64,000 nucleotides of DNA from Tricholomella constricta (taxonomy: Eukaryota; Basidiomycota; Agaricomycetes; Agaricales; Lyophyllaceae): NCBI GenBank assembly GCA_013368375.1, contig JAACJP010000015.1:558001-622000 (forward strand), in the 5' to 3' direction. The notes beneath the pieces are model-generated. The model made no database searches and was not told the origin of the DNA. It was given only the letters and a program-made list of their open reading frames with translations. The position numbers and the translations under genes were made by a program. Numbering within the stretch: position 1 is the first letter of the stretch; each line of letters opens with the position of its first letter. Shown one piece after another: positions 23,258 to 35,140 of the stretch.

Positions 23258-24447
23258 AGTGGGTTCTTGGGACTACTATGACAAACGACTAGGAAAATTG
23301 ATAGCTCTACATTGATGCACAGTGGAAGATCCATCGACTGGTTCCGATTCAGATTATTCTAGGTGCATGCAATAAATCTCACTTTGTTTCTCAAATCTAA
23401 CGGGGCCATATCTTCAGCTCGGTAGGACCCCTCTAGTGGAGACATAAAATCACCGGAACTTACGCCGCGACGTAGTGGATATCATGGTTTCTGTCGTCCA
23501 AGGGCAATGAATACTTCTGCGAAGTCGATGAGGACTTCATCCTGGATCGGTTCAACCTGACAGGCCTGAACAACGAGGTCACGAACTACCCTCAAGCCCT
23601 TGATCTCATCACCGACAACCTCGGTGAGTGGCTCAAAACCTTCTTCTAAAGGAGAGGGTTCACAACTTGACCACACCGGCGCACAGACGATGAAATCCAA
23701 GACGAGATGCGAGGTTCACTCGATGTCCAAGCCCGACTCCTCTACGGGCTGATCCACGCTCGCTGGATCGTCACAGCACGGGGGCTAACAAAAATGGTAC
23801 GCAAACCTTCTCCATCCCATCCTCCGCTCTCCGCTCTCCGCATGGCACAAAACACAAACGAAAACACCAACCATGCCCTCCCCCCCAGCTCGAAAAATAC
23901 AAACGCGCCGACTTCGGGCGGTGCCCCCGCGTGCTCTGCCAGCTGCAACCCCTCCTCCCCGTCGGCCTTACCGACGTCCCCTACGAGAAGTCCGTCAAGC
24001 TCTATTGCGGGCGCTGTGAAGACCTATACTCCCCCAAATCCACGCGGCACGGCTCGATCGACGGAGCGTACTTTGGCACGACCTTCCCCCACCTTCTCTT
24101 CCTCGTCTACCCAACACTAATACCCCCGAAGAGTGGCCCGACGGACCTTGGTAACATGTCGAAGGACAGCGATGGGAAGAGTAGGAGGAGAATGAGAGAG
24201 GAGCAGGATGTGTCGGCGGCGGAGGGGGTTGGGGAGGCGATTAGCACGGCGACTGCCGCACTCAAGGCGGAACGGTATCGACCTAGGATATATGGCTTTC
24301 AGTTGAACGAGACTGCCAAGCTGCAACGGTGGCAGGAAGCTGTCAGGGATAGGTACGTTCTTTGGCTTACTTCGCTTCTTATCTTACTCTAAATTTTGGC
24401 TCATCAGGCAAGTGACGCGGTTGGAGGCATTGGAAAATCGGTCTTGA
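23258..24447 (+). CDS. CKB1: Casein kinase 2 regulatory beta subunit
   Basis: Regulatory subunit that dimerises and docks the catalytic alpha subunits of protein kinase CK2. The model has exons 23258 (the A of ATG only), 23323-23362, a 4-nt microexon 23418-23421, 23476-23623, 23687-23796, 23889-24352 and 24408-24447, giving 268 aa. Landmarks: [32 protein letters not shown], the dimerising zinc finger (CPRVLC and, after a spacer, CGRC), [20 protein letters not shown] and [11 protein letters not shown]. The acidic loop is QDE-type and short. The 5' part is the inferred piece. Every other joining I tried between 23362 and 23476 meets a stop or loses frame, while the microexon has canonical sites on both sides and a CTAAC branch point upstream. 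The start is an ATG split as A|TG around a GTGGGT intron. Confidence 0.9.
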
Positions 24448-24921
24448 GACAATTCAACGATGATCGTTTTTCAAAGCATTCCGTTTAACCGCGCGGGTGC
24501 TGAGCTGCTTTTTCCCAAGTCGTGATCCTTTGTCTTTTTGGTTGTCCTGTCATGTGCCGCGAACACGTATTGTCGGTGTTCAATTTTTCCTTTCTGCTAC
24601 GCATTTGAGAGAACTGAAGCTGTCATCGCCGTATGCTTATACGGAGAATGTCAGCAGAGCTTGCCTTTTCGCCGTTAAAGATGGTAACGAGTCTACTTAC
24701 CAACAGCTCCCAGCCTCTCGACCTCGAGGTCCATTCACGCGCCTCGTAACTTCTCGAACGAATTTTATTTTACAACACGCAGTTGGAATCAAAGCTGTAC
24801 AAGAACAGAACACAACACAGGTATCACAAAAATGACAAACGAAACCAGAATACCGTGACAGAACAACAACGACCACAAAAAAAAAAAACAAAAAAAAAGC
24901 GACAATCCAATCTTACTCCTC
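24448..24921. other. Convergent 3' region
   Basis: Between the stops of CK2-beta (plus) and the leucine-rich-repeat gene (minus). It carries an A-rich run near 24878-24898 and no coding signal I trust. Confidence 0.5.
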
Positions 24922-26726
24922 CTAGGCGGCATCAACCCCAAGGATCATATCCCTGACCAACATATCCGCCCTCCTCATCTCCAAAATCCCACGGAGGCGC
25001 TCCACCATCTCGACTTTCCCCCCAGCAGCGATTATATCCGAATTCTTCGCCGCATGTGCCCCCAGATTGCGCTGCAGCGCCGCAGTGGACAGTTGCGCAC
25101 AGACGTCCGGATCCGTGATAAGCGGCGGGCGCGGGTCGAGGGCGTACATCTTGTGCATCTCTGCTGATTAGGCATTTATCAGTTCTCTGTCACAAGTCAC
25201 CATGCATAGGAGGGGGGGGGGGGGGGAGAATGAGAGGAGCCGCACGGTCGACGTAATTCTCGCACGCGGTGGGGATCTCGATGTCGATGACGCGGTCCTC
25301 GTCGTAGATGGTCCTCGCGAGGCGGCGGAGGCCGGGCATGTGGATGCTGGTGTCGAGGATGGAGAGGAAAGACAGCTTCGTGAGGAGCAGGAGGGCAGGA
25401 ACGGCGTCGTCGTTGATGCCAGGGTTGGAACCGATGGAGAGTTGGGTGAGGGAGCGCTTGAGGGGTACGAGGAGGAAGATGCTAGTGTAGCGTGCAGTTA
25501 GCCTAGAAGATAGAGAGAACTTTGCGCACGCGCACGCTTCGTTTGAGATAGCAGAATTATCGAGTAACAGGGTTGAGAGCTTGGGAAGGCGCTGGATATA
25601 CGTAAGGTCAAAGTCGCTGACTTGGGTGTCGCGGAGAGAGAGTTCAGATAGGAAAAGGAAGTTATTGGGTTGGCTAAAGGCTAAAGAACAAGTTTAGTCG
25701 GCGAGGCTTGGTTTTGAAAGTCCTTACAGGGCAGAATATCTCCACAGAGATTAAGCCCGTTCGCATTCTGCAGGGATTCGGTGAGGGTGATCCAGCGGAC
25801 CTCTAGGGTTCTAAAGAGGGCCAGGACACGCGAGTTGAGGTAACCTGCACGCCACTGAGACTTGCACGAGATTGAGCAGATGGGATCCTACCGTTCGCGC
25901 CAAGGAAATCGACGATGGATTGGTGAGAGAGGACGGACAGCTGAGCGAGGCGCTCCTTGAGTCTGATGCCTGGGAGGGTGCGATCCAGGAGCTCGATGAA
26001 CGATTGGATGCTGCGCGGACTCTCAGTCTCGGTGCGAGATCCATACAGCTGACCTGGCACTCAATCACATCCACGTCACATTTATCAGGTGGAGATGCAT
26101 GTCGCACCTCCAAGATCTCGGACTTTGAGCGGCAGAACAGACTCCGCGTCACCTTCTATCCTTAAAGCTTTGGTCTTGTCAATAGAGCCCGGAGCAGCAA
26201 AGTACGAGAGCTTTTCATGCTTGACGACGACATCGAAAGAGCTGTCTTGCACAGATTGAGCTGACCTCGCATAAGCAGGTGGGCCGCGAAGGTCACTGAA
26301 TCTTTCCCGTTTTCGCTTCAGGCCCAGGTCCAATGGCACTGGTTCAAGTTGGCCAGATCCATCACGATTGCCTTGCAAAGTACCCCAAAAGCCCTGTACG
26401 TCGTCCCGCTCCCACGCAGGGATAGCATAAGAGAAGTTGGGCAAGTTCTCCGAGTCTTCGCTTGAGGTCGAGGTCGTCCGAGGTCGTTTGAAGAGGAGTT
26501 CGGGATAGCTTTCATCGTCGGAAGAGCCTAGAGCATTCGAATTCGTAACAAGAGCTTTTTCCAGTATACGGGCGAAGGATTGCAGGAATCGGTCGTTCCG
26601 ACTCGGTTTGCCTCGAGTATTTGGGCGACGTTGGTGGCGGAGAGATTCAAGATAGGATGCTGCAGTTACAGAGGGGCAGTATAGCGGATTGTTCTCGTCA
26701 ACAGAAGGAGCGTCAAAGCGTAGCAT
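24922..26726 (-). CDS. Leucine-rich-repeat protein of unknown function
   Basis: Five exons (26726-26108, 26053-25892, 25844-25728, 25680-25246, 25160-24922) give 523 aa with consistent phases. The first about 200 residues are polar and lack repeats ([31 protein letters not shown]). From about residue 210 a short RNI-like LRR series appears: [89 protein letters not shown]. The end is helical and charged ([19 protein letters not shown]). No F-box, signal peptide or membrane helix is seen. It is probably a protein-interaction scaffold. The last intron (25161-25245) contains an uninterrupted run of about 16 G on the plus strand. Confidence 0.78.
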
Positions 26727-26832
26727 GATCTATGGTTTGCGGATGAAGCGCGCGCAGGTGAGAGTGGACACTAGAGCGTGTCAGGTCACCTGACCGCTTA
26801 TGGAATCTCATCTTATTCACGCCCATTGCAAA

Positions 26833-27900
26833 CATCAGCAAATTGGCCTGGGTCTTGTGAGGGGTCTATGACTTCCATAAATAGCCTTACAAACAATATA
26901 ATTGATCGCAATCCGCTCACAATATGTAAAATCTAATAAAGGTGATTATGGCTGGATAGCAGTCCTTACGGTCCGAGTGCAATTTGACTACAACCACAAC
27001 AATTATTACTCAATCTTGCAATATAAGCAACCATTGTAGACCTTATTGTGGGATACAAGGGGATTGTGATCACATTACAACAGCTTATAGGACAGGTAAC
27101 TTTTCCTTTTGACTCTAGACTCAACACATAAGATGAGATGCAGCATGAAAAATATATTGAGTGCTGAGAGTAATACAAGGGACAGCCTGGTGAAACCGTA
27201 AACTAGAAACCGGCCATAAGCACCATGGCCACGACACGCAGCCAAACAAAAGGTGAGGGATGCGAGCGCACAAACAAGTGATGGGAAGCGCAATGCCGGG
27301 CCAAAGACTTGGACACACAGCGAAAATGAACAATAAGGATACACAGATGGGGGGACATGACAAGGAAAGACAAAATATGTGCCTGTGCCCAACATGGGGT
27401 GCCCACAGACTAGGCAGTGGTACAGATACCACAGGCATCACTGAGGAGAACAGCCTCCACACAAACACTGTCATTGCACCGCACTGGAGTTGGGGGGAAA
27501 GTCGAAGTGCTCTGGGAGACCCGCAAATTTGTGACGTGGCAAAAGTGCTGAATTTAAAGCGGAGCTTGAAATAACTTTGGGTTGCTCCGTTGACAGTGCA
27601 GTCTGAGTTCGATAGATTTCATTGAAAGGATCGGTTTCCCTAGCTCATTTTTCATCAGCAGGGGTTTAAAGGCCTTCTGAGATTATTTTCTGAAAATGCT
27701 TTCTATAGTTAATCCACAATCGAAGTGCAGCTGACCGCAACCCGGTCACAATCACCATAATCTGTTGGACACATTGCAATCACATTGCAATTTCTGCAAG
27801 GGGTTAGAATACAAATATAAGCCAATTACCATTTTTGGAAACATTGTAACTATCACAATTGCTCAAAATGGATTACTTACGGCGGGTTTTTTTGCTGATG
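26833..27900 (+). mobile_element. Non-autonomous DNA transposon, copy A (1,068 bp)
   Basis: Begins CATCAGCAAA and ends TTTGCTGATG, a perfect 10-bp terminal inverted repeat. It is flanked by AA on both sides, a putative 2-bp target duplication (AAA/AAA also fits). Subterminal motifs of the type CGCAATCCGCTCACAAT recur near both ends. Internal open frames are short (up to 117 aa) and not transposase-like, so it is presumably moved in trans. Copy B at 28560-29627 is the same sequence in reverse orientation. The superfamily is not assigned: the termini are neither CACTA nor TA-flanked mariner. Confidence 0.85.
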
Positions 27901-28110
27901 AAAGTCTGCTGTTCATCCACATGTGTCATATCTAACTCAGGCTTCCTTCGTGGCGCAGGCAAGTTGCAATTGTACTCTTAGCCACCTAAATCGCCAAACA
28001 ATTTGCTGGCAATTCAAGTTGGCACACAATTATTTTGCGAGCTCAGCTGATACAATTCTATAGAGCCGCGTCGTGATATGTATGTACCACTACCTCTTTG
28101 TCAATGTTTT

Positions 28111-31100
28111 CTACATCGCAGCCTTGCCTGCCGTCTTTCAAAGAAGGAAATTTAGCCTCAGTCCGTGCCCAATGAATATGAATATGAATATATGAATAAC
28201 ATACCTCAATAGGCAAGAACATCATCAACACCGCCGAAACAATGAACAGCGCCGCCGAAACGAAGATCGACCTACAAGATCCCAAAATCGCATATATAAC
28301 ATGTATTGTGAAAGGTGATCTGAAGAACGCAAACGCACCCATTGGCCGAAGCCCCGCTGACAGCCGTGCCCGTGGCAGAGGTGGTGACGATTTTGATGAC
28401 AGGCGCGAGGATACCTGTGATTCTGTTGAAGCTGCTCGCGATCGCGTCTCCGGTGCCGCGATGCGGAGCTGGGAATACCTTTAGGTGTTCGTTCGAAGTA
28501 CGTTGAGTTGATTGTGACGAGATAAAAAGGTAAAGAAAGACAAGAGGCACACGCACTTCCATCAGCAAAAAAACCCGCCGTAAGTAATCCATTTTGAGCA
28601 ATTGTGATAGTTACAATGTTTCCAAAAATGGTAATTGGCTTATATTTGTATTCTAACCCCTTGCAGAAATTGCAATGTGATTGCAATGTGTCCAACAGAT
28701 TATGGTGATTGTGACCGGGTTGCGGTCAGCTGCACTTCGATTGTGGATTAACTATAGAAAGCATTTTCAGAAAATAATCTCAGAAGGCCTTTAAACCCCT
28801 GCTGATGAAAAATGAGCTAGGGAAACCGATCCTTTCAATGAAATCTATCGAACTCAGACTGCACTGTCAACGGAGCAACCCAAAGTTATTTCAAGCTCCG
28901 CTTTAAATTCAGCACTTTTGCCACGTCACAAATTTGCGGGTCTCCCAGAGCACTTCGACTTTCCCCCCAACTCCAGTGCGGTGCAATGACAGTGTTTGTG
29001 TGGAGGCTGTTCTCCTCAGTGATGCCTGTGGTATCTGTACCACTGCCTAGTCTGTGGGCACCCCATGTTGGGCACAGGCACATATTTTGTCTTTCCTTGT
29101 CATGTCCCCCCATCTGTGTATCCTTATTGTTCATTTTCGCTGTGTGTCCAAGTCTTTGGCCCGGCATTGCGCTTCCCATCACTTGTTTGTGCGCTCGCAT
29201 CCCTCACCTTTTGTTTGGCTGCGTGTCGTGGCCATGGTGCTTATGGCCGGTTTCTAGTTTACGGTTTCACCAGGCTGTCCCTTGTATTACTCTCAGCACT
29301 CAATATATTTTTCATGCTGCATCTCATCTTATGTGTTGAGTCTAGAGTCAAAAGGAAAAGTTACCTGTCCTATAAGCTGTTGTAATGTGATCACAATCCC
29401 CTTGTATCCCACAATAAGGTCTACAATGGTTGCTTATATTGCAAGATTGAGTAATAATTGTTGTGGTTGTAGTCAAATTGCACTCGGACCGTAAGGACTG
29501 CTATCCAGCCATAATCACCTTTATTAGATTTTACATATTGTGAGCGGATTGCGATCAATTATATTGTTTGTAAGGCTATTTATGGAAGTCATAGACCCCT
29601 CACAAGACCCAGGCCAATTTGCTGATGTCGGGGGTATAAGCGTAGAGGACGCCGTACATCTATCCGTCCGTCACTTATAGTCAGTAACCTGTTATATGCG
29701 ATCGAGAGGATCGAGGGGATGATACCAAAGTCCACGTAACGTACCGCATTTCTACACACAAGACGAGTCAGTGCTAAACGTCGACAGAACACAACCAAAG
29801 CAACAAAAATAACACATACTGCGTAAGCCCAGAAGCACACGAAAACCCAAGCACAGCCGCCTCGCTCTTGCTCGTAGTGAACAGGAACAAAAAGACACCA
29901 GTGAGCGCAGTTGAGACCGCCATCGTCAACTTCCTTCCGCCCACAGACCACTTGCTCTTCGATCCCCGCGTCCAGTCAACAACAGCACAAGCAATCATGG
30001 AGCCGGGTATCCCGAGGACGGATATGATAGTATAGTTGCGGTAGGTCTCGCTGACGCCTGCTGTACTGTCGACGCGCTCCCGGAGGTACAAGGGCAGGAA
30101 AGCGTTGAATAGAGGGTACGCTAACCCGATAAGACCTGTAGGACGCGTTCAAATCAAATCAGTCAAAGGTTGTGGTGACAAGAATCAAAAAAATTCAAAC
30201 AAACCCCACAAGATAATCGTGATGGAGCTGTTGATTGCAAGCTTGCGACCAGCGAATAAGGGTTTGACATGCGATCTGAAAGCGTGTATTTAATGCATTT
30301 CGAGCACGAAAGCAAGGGGGGGGTTACACGTACAAGGTGAAGGTCGAGAAAGTGCCCTTGATGGTTTGCATCATGCTCTTGGGGACATATTTTTTGCCAC
30401 CCTCCACAGCTTGGAACTGTTCGAGAGTGAGAGTGATGGTCTTTCCGTTTCGCTTGGCTATATGGCTTAGAACCTATGCGCCCACAACACACACCGTCAG
30501 TTCTGCGCGGGGGAGGGACAGTGGAGGGAGAGCGACATACAGCCATGGCTTCCTCATCCCGGCCCTTCGCAATGAGGTACTTGGATGATTCTTGGAGGTC
30601 GAAGATGACAAACCGCGAGATGAACGCGACGAAGGTCAAGGCCCCACTTCAATACCGAAATTGATTGAGAACAAAATTCACATCCAGGCTATGATCAAAC
30701 TCACAGGGTGTAACTAGCGACAGCGACTTAGCTTCGGTTTTGATACGTGAAATGAAGATGATCAGCATACCATGTATATCTCCATCCCATGTTGTCCGCC
30801 TTCAAGCACTGCCCTACGGGAGTCGAGGCATCGCACGAAAAGTTTCCAATGAAGCCCCACGCAACGACTGATGCGGTCAGCTGTCCGATTGCCCACCAAG
30901 CAGAGAGGAGGGTCAACGTCCACTGTTATTGTAAAGGTGTAAGGCGGGGAAATCAGGCGGAGAAAGCACCGTCGACAGACCTGATGTGACTGGGGAATGT
31001 GTTCGAGATATAGCGCGCCTATAGATCCGAATGAGCTCGGTGGCTGAGATTAAAACCCAAACAATGATAATCTGACCGTCAACTGGCAGACTGTAACAAA

Positions 31101-31878
31101 ACATCAGGACGAGGGTAGGTATCCGGAAGATCTTTTCAACTTACTTTCCGCCGATACCGAACCCAAGGCAGGCAACGAGAGCGGCAAAGGTGACGAAATT
31201 ATGTGCAGCGCCTGCTGCAATGCCGAAAACGCCAGCTAAAAATAGCGTGATCTAGGAACGCGCATCGGGATGTCAATGCCGCTGCTCGCGTGTATATCAA
31301 AAGGGAAACTTGCGTTAAACGACAATTTACGACCAATGAGGTCAGCCATGACACCCCAGACTGTGGCGCCCAAGATTAGCCCGACATATAGTGCTAGAGT
31401 TGCGAATTCAACGCGAACGGGTAGTAGTTCCTGTTGCACTTGGCCTAGCACGACAGCTACACCTTGCAGCCAAATGTCTGACGGACACTTTCGTGAGAAT
31501 ACAAATACGGTGTCGAAACGCGTGAGATACTCACTGTCTGCCATCCACCCAAAGCCTGTCAGGAGGAACAGTTGGATCTGGTACCTGCCAAAGCCAATCC
31601 TACGGGAGCGAGCAATTACGGTGAGCGAAAAGCAGGCGACATCGAGGTGACATACTCTTCCTGCATGCATTTATTGACTGCGGTTAAATACTATTGTCAA
31701 TGACGATTCTCAACCAAAACGCGACTTGTATATGTGACATACTGAGATCGCATTTGAGTCCATAAGCACGATCGATGCCCTCAGAGACGAAAAACGCCAG
31801 ATCGCGGTCCGAGGAGGTCTGGGACTCGGTGTCTGATGCCCGCGGGCTCGCCTTTTCGTCCTTCTCATTCAAACTCAT
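28111..31878 (-). pseudogene. MFS transporter gene split by a transposon
   Basis: Major facilitator (sugar-porter/SV2-like) membrane transporter with an N-terminal cytosolic segment starting MSLNEKDEKASPRASD at 31878. Recognisable blocks in order: INKCMQEE, GFGRYQIQLFLLTGFGWMAD, VEFATLALYVGLILGATVWG, GVMADLIGRKLSFN (the family motif between helices 2 and 3), RYTWY, DLQESSKYLIAKGRDEEAM, GLIGLAYPLFNAFLPLYLRE, and YGVLYAYTPE at 29640. The last block breaks off there, where copy B of the 1,068-bp element starts. The gene resumes at 28559 with the donor of the next intron, then VFPAPHRGTGDAIASSFNRI, AFAFFRSPFTIHVIYAILG and FLPIETAGKAAM with its stop at 28111. Reading into the element stops within a few codons. 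Unless the element is spliced out, the product loses its last helices. Without it the gene looks otherwise intact, so the break is young. Confidence 0.88.
28560..29627 (-). mobile_element. Non-autonomous DNA transposon, copy B (1,068 bp), inside MFS gene
   Basis: Same 1,068-bp element as copy A, inverted, with the same 10-bp ends. All open frames compared between the copies are identical residue for residue. On the plus strand it is flanked by TC on both sides (28558-28559 and 28628+1000, i.e. 29628-29629), a 2-bp target duplication. Removing it and one TC rejoins the MFS exon end with its GTGCGT donor exactly, which independently fixes the boundaries. Confidence 0.9.
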
Positions 31879-32592
31879 GTTGGTCGTTTATAGATGTGAG
31901 GACGTGTCGTGGCCGTAGTGATGGAGATTTATTTCGGCCTGGGAGAAGTGGGGTATCAAGCGCAAAAAAAATTGGGCTGATGAAAGGGAACCCAGATTGG
32001 TTTATACATATAAAAAAGATCCATAGAGTTCGGCATGGAAGCAGGTGAGCTTGGCGTGAAAAAACTGGTGGCTCCACAGCGATCACTTCTCGCAAGTGCT
32101 ACACGACAACCGGATAGGGGTCATAGTTCTCCCACAAAGCCAAGTACGACTTAGAGAAGCCTGCGACGAATTTTCGAAAAGCTTCGGCCAGTATTAGGGA
32201 CAGAAAAAGGGTCTATTGAGGATGTTAGTCCACTATACTGCGATTCAAGAGGACCTACATTGATGCAGGCCATATGTGCTGCGTGACAGTGACAGCGGGA
32301 TGCCACACGAAGTGACGTCATACCTTATGTCATCAACCCGCCGAGCCGCAATGAAGTTCCTTAAAAATACTGCAAGTTCGGAGCCATGCAGAAGTATCCC
32401 AGTTAACTCAGTGCCCATGTTGACTGAGCACCGAACGTCGACTAAATCCGACCCCACGCCAGGATAACCCTCGCGGGCTGTAAATTCACAACGGTCAAAG
32501 AAATTACGCAGAGTTTGGACGCGGCAGCAGTTGTCCAGTCTAGACCCGAGTTAACGACCTATGGATACTAATGGAATAATTTGGCGATAGTA
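31879..32592. other. Intergenic, no gene seen
   Basis: Upstream flank of the MFS gene up to the MITE. No coding or RNA signal is supported. Confidence 0.5.
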
Positions 32593-33252
32593 CAGTCATT
32601 AAGCGGTCAGTGGGACACCCAAATCTTTGCAAGGCAATAAAATTGTTTCCGGTGACTTCTGACATAATCGGAGTATATCACACAAGATTCTATATACAGA
32701 ACATGCATTCAACATATTTCTAGGCAAATCCATTGAGAGTTGCCATAGCTGTATGACAATCAGTAGAAAAAGTGCTTATCAGGAGAAATATCACTCAGTG
32801 GGACGCCGTCACATCACGCCCGGATCAAGGCCATATTAGGATCGATCCTCCATCTCACCCAACCACGTCTCGATTCAATGCGTGATGTGACACGCCACCG
32901 TTATCTAAGTTTCCCTCCTCCTCATCGACTTTCAATTTGAGAGCTACAGAGATATTCTTCAGTGAAAACAATGCCTGGCTGCATTGGTATATCTATATAC
33001 ATGATTATCCAGCTTGAATTCCGAGACAAGCTTTCTTAAATATGCTGATACAAGCTGAACACATTCAAATTGACCACAGATCAGTTTCCTGTACTTGCAG
33101 TTGTTAAGGAATAACTTTCTCAAGGTAGATAAATATGTGTTAGGTACAAATAAATATATGTGGAAGGTTATAGGTGCAGGGATGAAGCCGATCTCTCAAA
33201 ATTACCTACTGTCCCACTGAGTGATGGTGTCCCACTGACCGCTTAATGACTG
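32593..33252 (+). mobile_element. MITE 1 with TA target duplication (660 bp)
   Basis: Terminal inverted repeats of 27 bp start CAGTCATTAAGCGGTCAGTG and end in the complement. TA lies on each side (32591-32592 and 33253-33254), the signature of Tc1/mariner-type insertion. The module CAGTGGGAC occurs in both terminal repeats, again just inside the right one (after ATGGTGT spacing), and at 32796-32804. No transposase frame is present. It shares layout with the element at 48885. Confidence 0.9.
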
Positions 33253-33254
33253 TA

Positions 33255-34388
33255 ATCAAATTCATCATGCGATTTCCCAAGTGCGCGAAATGTGGTTCAC
33301 GAGATGGTCCAGTATTCTGCCGTCGATGAAAGGCGGAGCGATGATTTGCGATAACCAGAAGGAATATATCTACTTACAAGCGTTTGAGATCGACTCAGCA
33401 TCTACATCGTTATTTTTTAGGCACCCAGAATATCAAAGCTCACAGTCTAATGGCAACGAGGCACCGCGACGCACAAGGGCTGGATCTGGATCTGGAAAGA
33501 GACTCCCAGCATCATTCTGAACGGTCAAACCAGGACGACCAGGATGGTCCGCTATGCACGCATTATGCGATATGGTCCGTCGAGCTCAGCAACAATTGCA
33601 AGCGCTGAAAGGGCCGTCAGCAGTCGAATCCAGTGTTCCTGGGCCTGATCTGATCCATGACGTACATACTGGACCCGGACAGAGATGTTACTGAATCAAT
33701 CTTCCAGGCGCTGTGCACGGCCGTGCAGAAGATGGGACGAAGCGTCAAACGCAATGTTCGAAGCGCATCCTGAGAATCCGACGTATGTTAGAGGAATAAA
33801 TATAAATGGCATTTGTATTGTTGTGACCTCACTTTTGTTTGGGCGGGGCTTGCCTGGACCACCATGTGGAATCATGATCAGGCCAGAGCATGGGGTAAAC
33901 ATAGATTAGGTTCGATGGGCCAAGCCGCGGGTTGCAAGCACTGAACCGGAGAGGTAGGTTCCTCAGTCCATCCATACCCTGTACTAACAGTGGACACGAT
34001 CAAAGGAAACAAAGGCCAAATCGTCCTCAGAAGCCGCGCTGCGCAACAAAAGAAAAAGACTAGCGCCAAGAGTCGAAGTCGACCCCCGCAAAGCCAGTCA
34101 AATTTACACACTCCCGCACATGGTGCACACAACCAGCCAAAAATGCGCACAGTTACATGATAGCGATGCAAGAATTTTGCGAGGAACGCCAGTCGCGCGA
34201 ACGCTTCGGCGTTTTCCGTAGCGTCAGACTTTCAGATACAGCATGACATCATCGCGACGTCATAGTTTGGTGTTGCCAGTCTCATGAGCAGTGTGCAAAG
34301 CCACAAGCTCTCAGCGACACTTTGGTCTTGCCAACCACTTGCGCGACTTTTACAAAATCTTGTCAATTCAAGAATCCATCCAACTGCA
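33255..34388. other. Intergenic, no gene seen
   Basis: Several frames of 60-100 codons are open, but none has splice support or a known motif. Confidence 0.5.
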
Positions 34389-34798
34389 ATGTTTCGCCCG
34401 CAGTTTGTTCGCAGCGCATACGTAGCTCGAGCCACCACGCTTGCCCCTCGACATGGACTTGTAATCCGGAAAGTAAGACACTGCCTCCGTACAAGCTAAC
34501 GTTGACTACATCATAGCAATCACAACAGTACTCGGGGGGCACCACGCCCCCGCCCTCCGGGAAGCTGCCTCCCGACCCACCCGGGACCGGGCCCGGGAAG
34601 AAGCCTGACCCCAACACGCCCTTGTATGTGGCGCTCGGCGCGATGGCGGTGGCGGGGACGTACTATTATTATTTCAGGCCGGGGGTGAAGGAGCAGGCGA
34701 GGGAGAGGCTGAAGAAGGGGGGAGAGGAGGTGGAGGCGAAGGTGGGGGAGGCGAAGGTGCGGGCTGATGAGGCGGCGAAGAAAATCAGTCAGAAGTGA
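34389..34798 (+). CDS. Small mitochondrial-type single-helix membrane protein
   Basis: Two exons (34389-34472, 34517-34798) give 121 aa. The first exon is an Arg-rich, acid-free presequence (MFRPQFVRSAYVARATTLAP), suggesting mitochondrial import. A Gly/Pro-rich linker (SGGTTPPPSGKLPPDPPGTG) follows, then one membrane helix (PLYVALGAMAVAGTYYYYF) and a charged amphipathic Lys/Glu/Ala tail that may form a coiled coil (GEAKVRADEAAKKISQK). Proteins of this plan are common in basidiomycetes, but I cannot name the family. An inner-membrane location is inference. Confidence 0.75.
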
Positions 34799-35140
34799 AT
34801 GGGGATTGATATTGAGCAGTTTGTATTAATATTGAGAGAGCTCGAGGGGAACATTAATTGTATTTTGTTCTGTGTAGATGAAGCTTGTCGATCGCGAGGG
34901 GTTTGAAGGTGCTTCTTCAAGCGACGTTGGGGTGTTAGAGGAAAATCGAACGGGATAAAAGAGCTTAGGCTCGAACCCAGCCGTCTTCATGGTAATTCAC
35001 AGCTGCAGTGTTGTATCAGGGGAGCGAGACGTCCATGTTTAATCAGAATTTTTTATATTCTGTTTCTGGATCGGGTGAGGGGGGTAAACCGTAACGGCTG
35101 TGTCGAGCCTTTAAAAAGAGCTGTTCTCAATGGGGGAACT
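34799..35140. other. Intergenic, no gene seen
   Basis: Contains only the likely Pol III terminator of the minus-strand tRNA (AAAAA at about 35113-35117 on the plus strand). Confidence 0.5.

Noticed and set aside
27121..27474. 117-codon frame inside the 1,068-bp element (also at 28986-29339)
   Set aside because: Identical in both copies only because the DNA is identical. Composition is not transposase-like and no motif is seen.
26832..29628. A single transposon with 1-kb terminal inverted repeats, or an assembly palindrome
   Set aside because: The 659 bp between the arms hold the last exons of the MFS gene in proper orientation. Each arm also has its own short terminal repeats and dinucleotide duplication.
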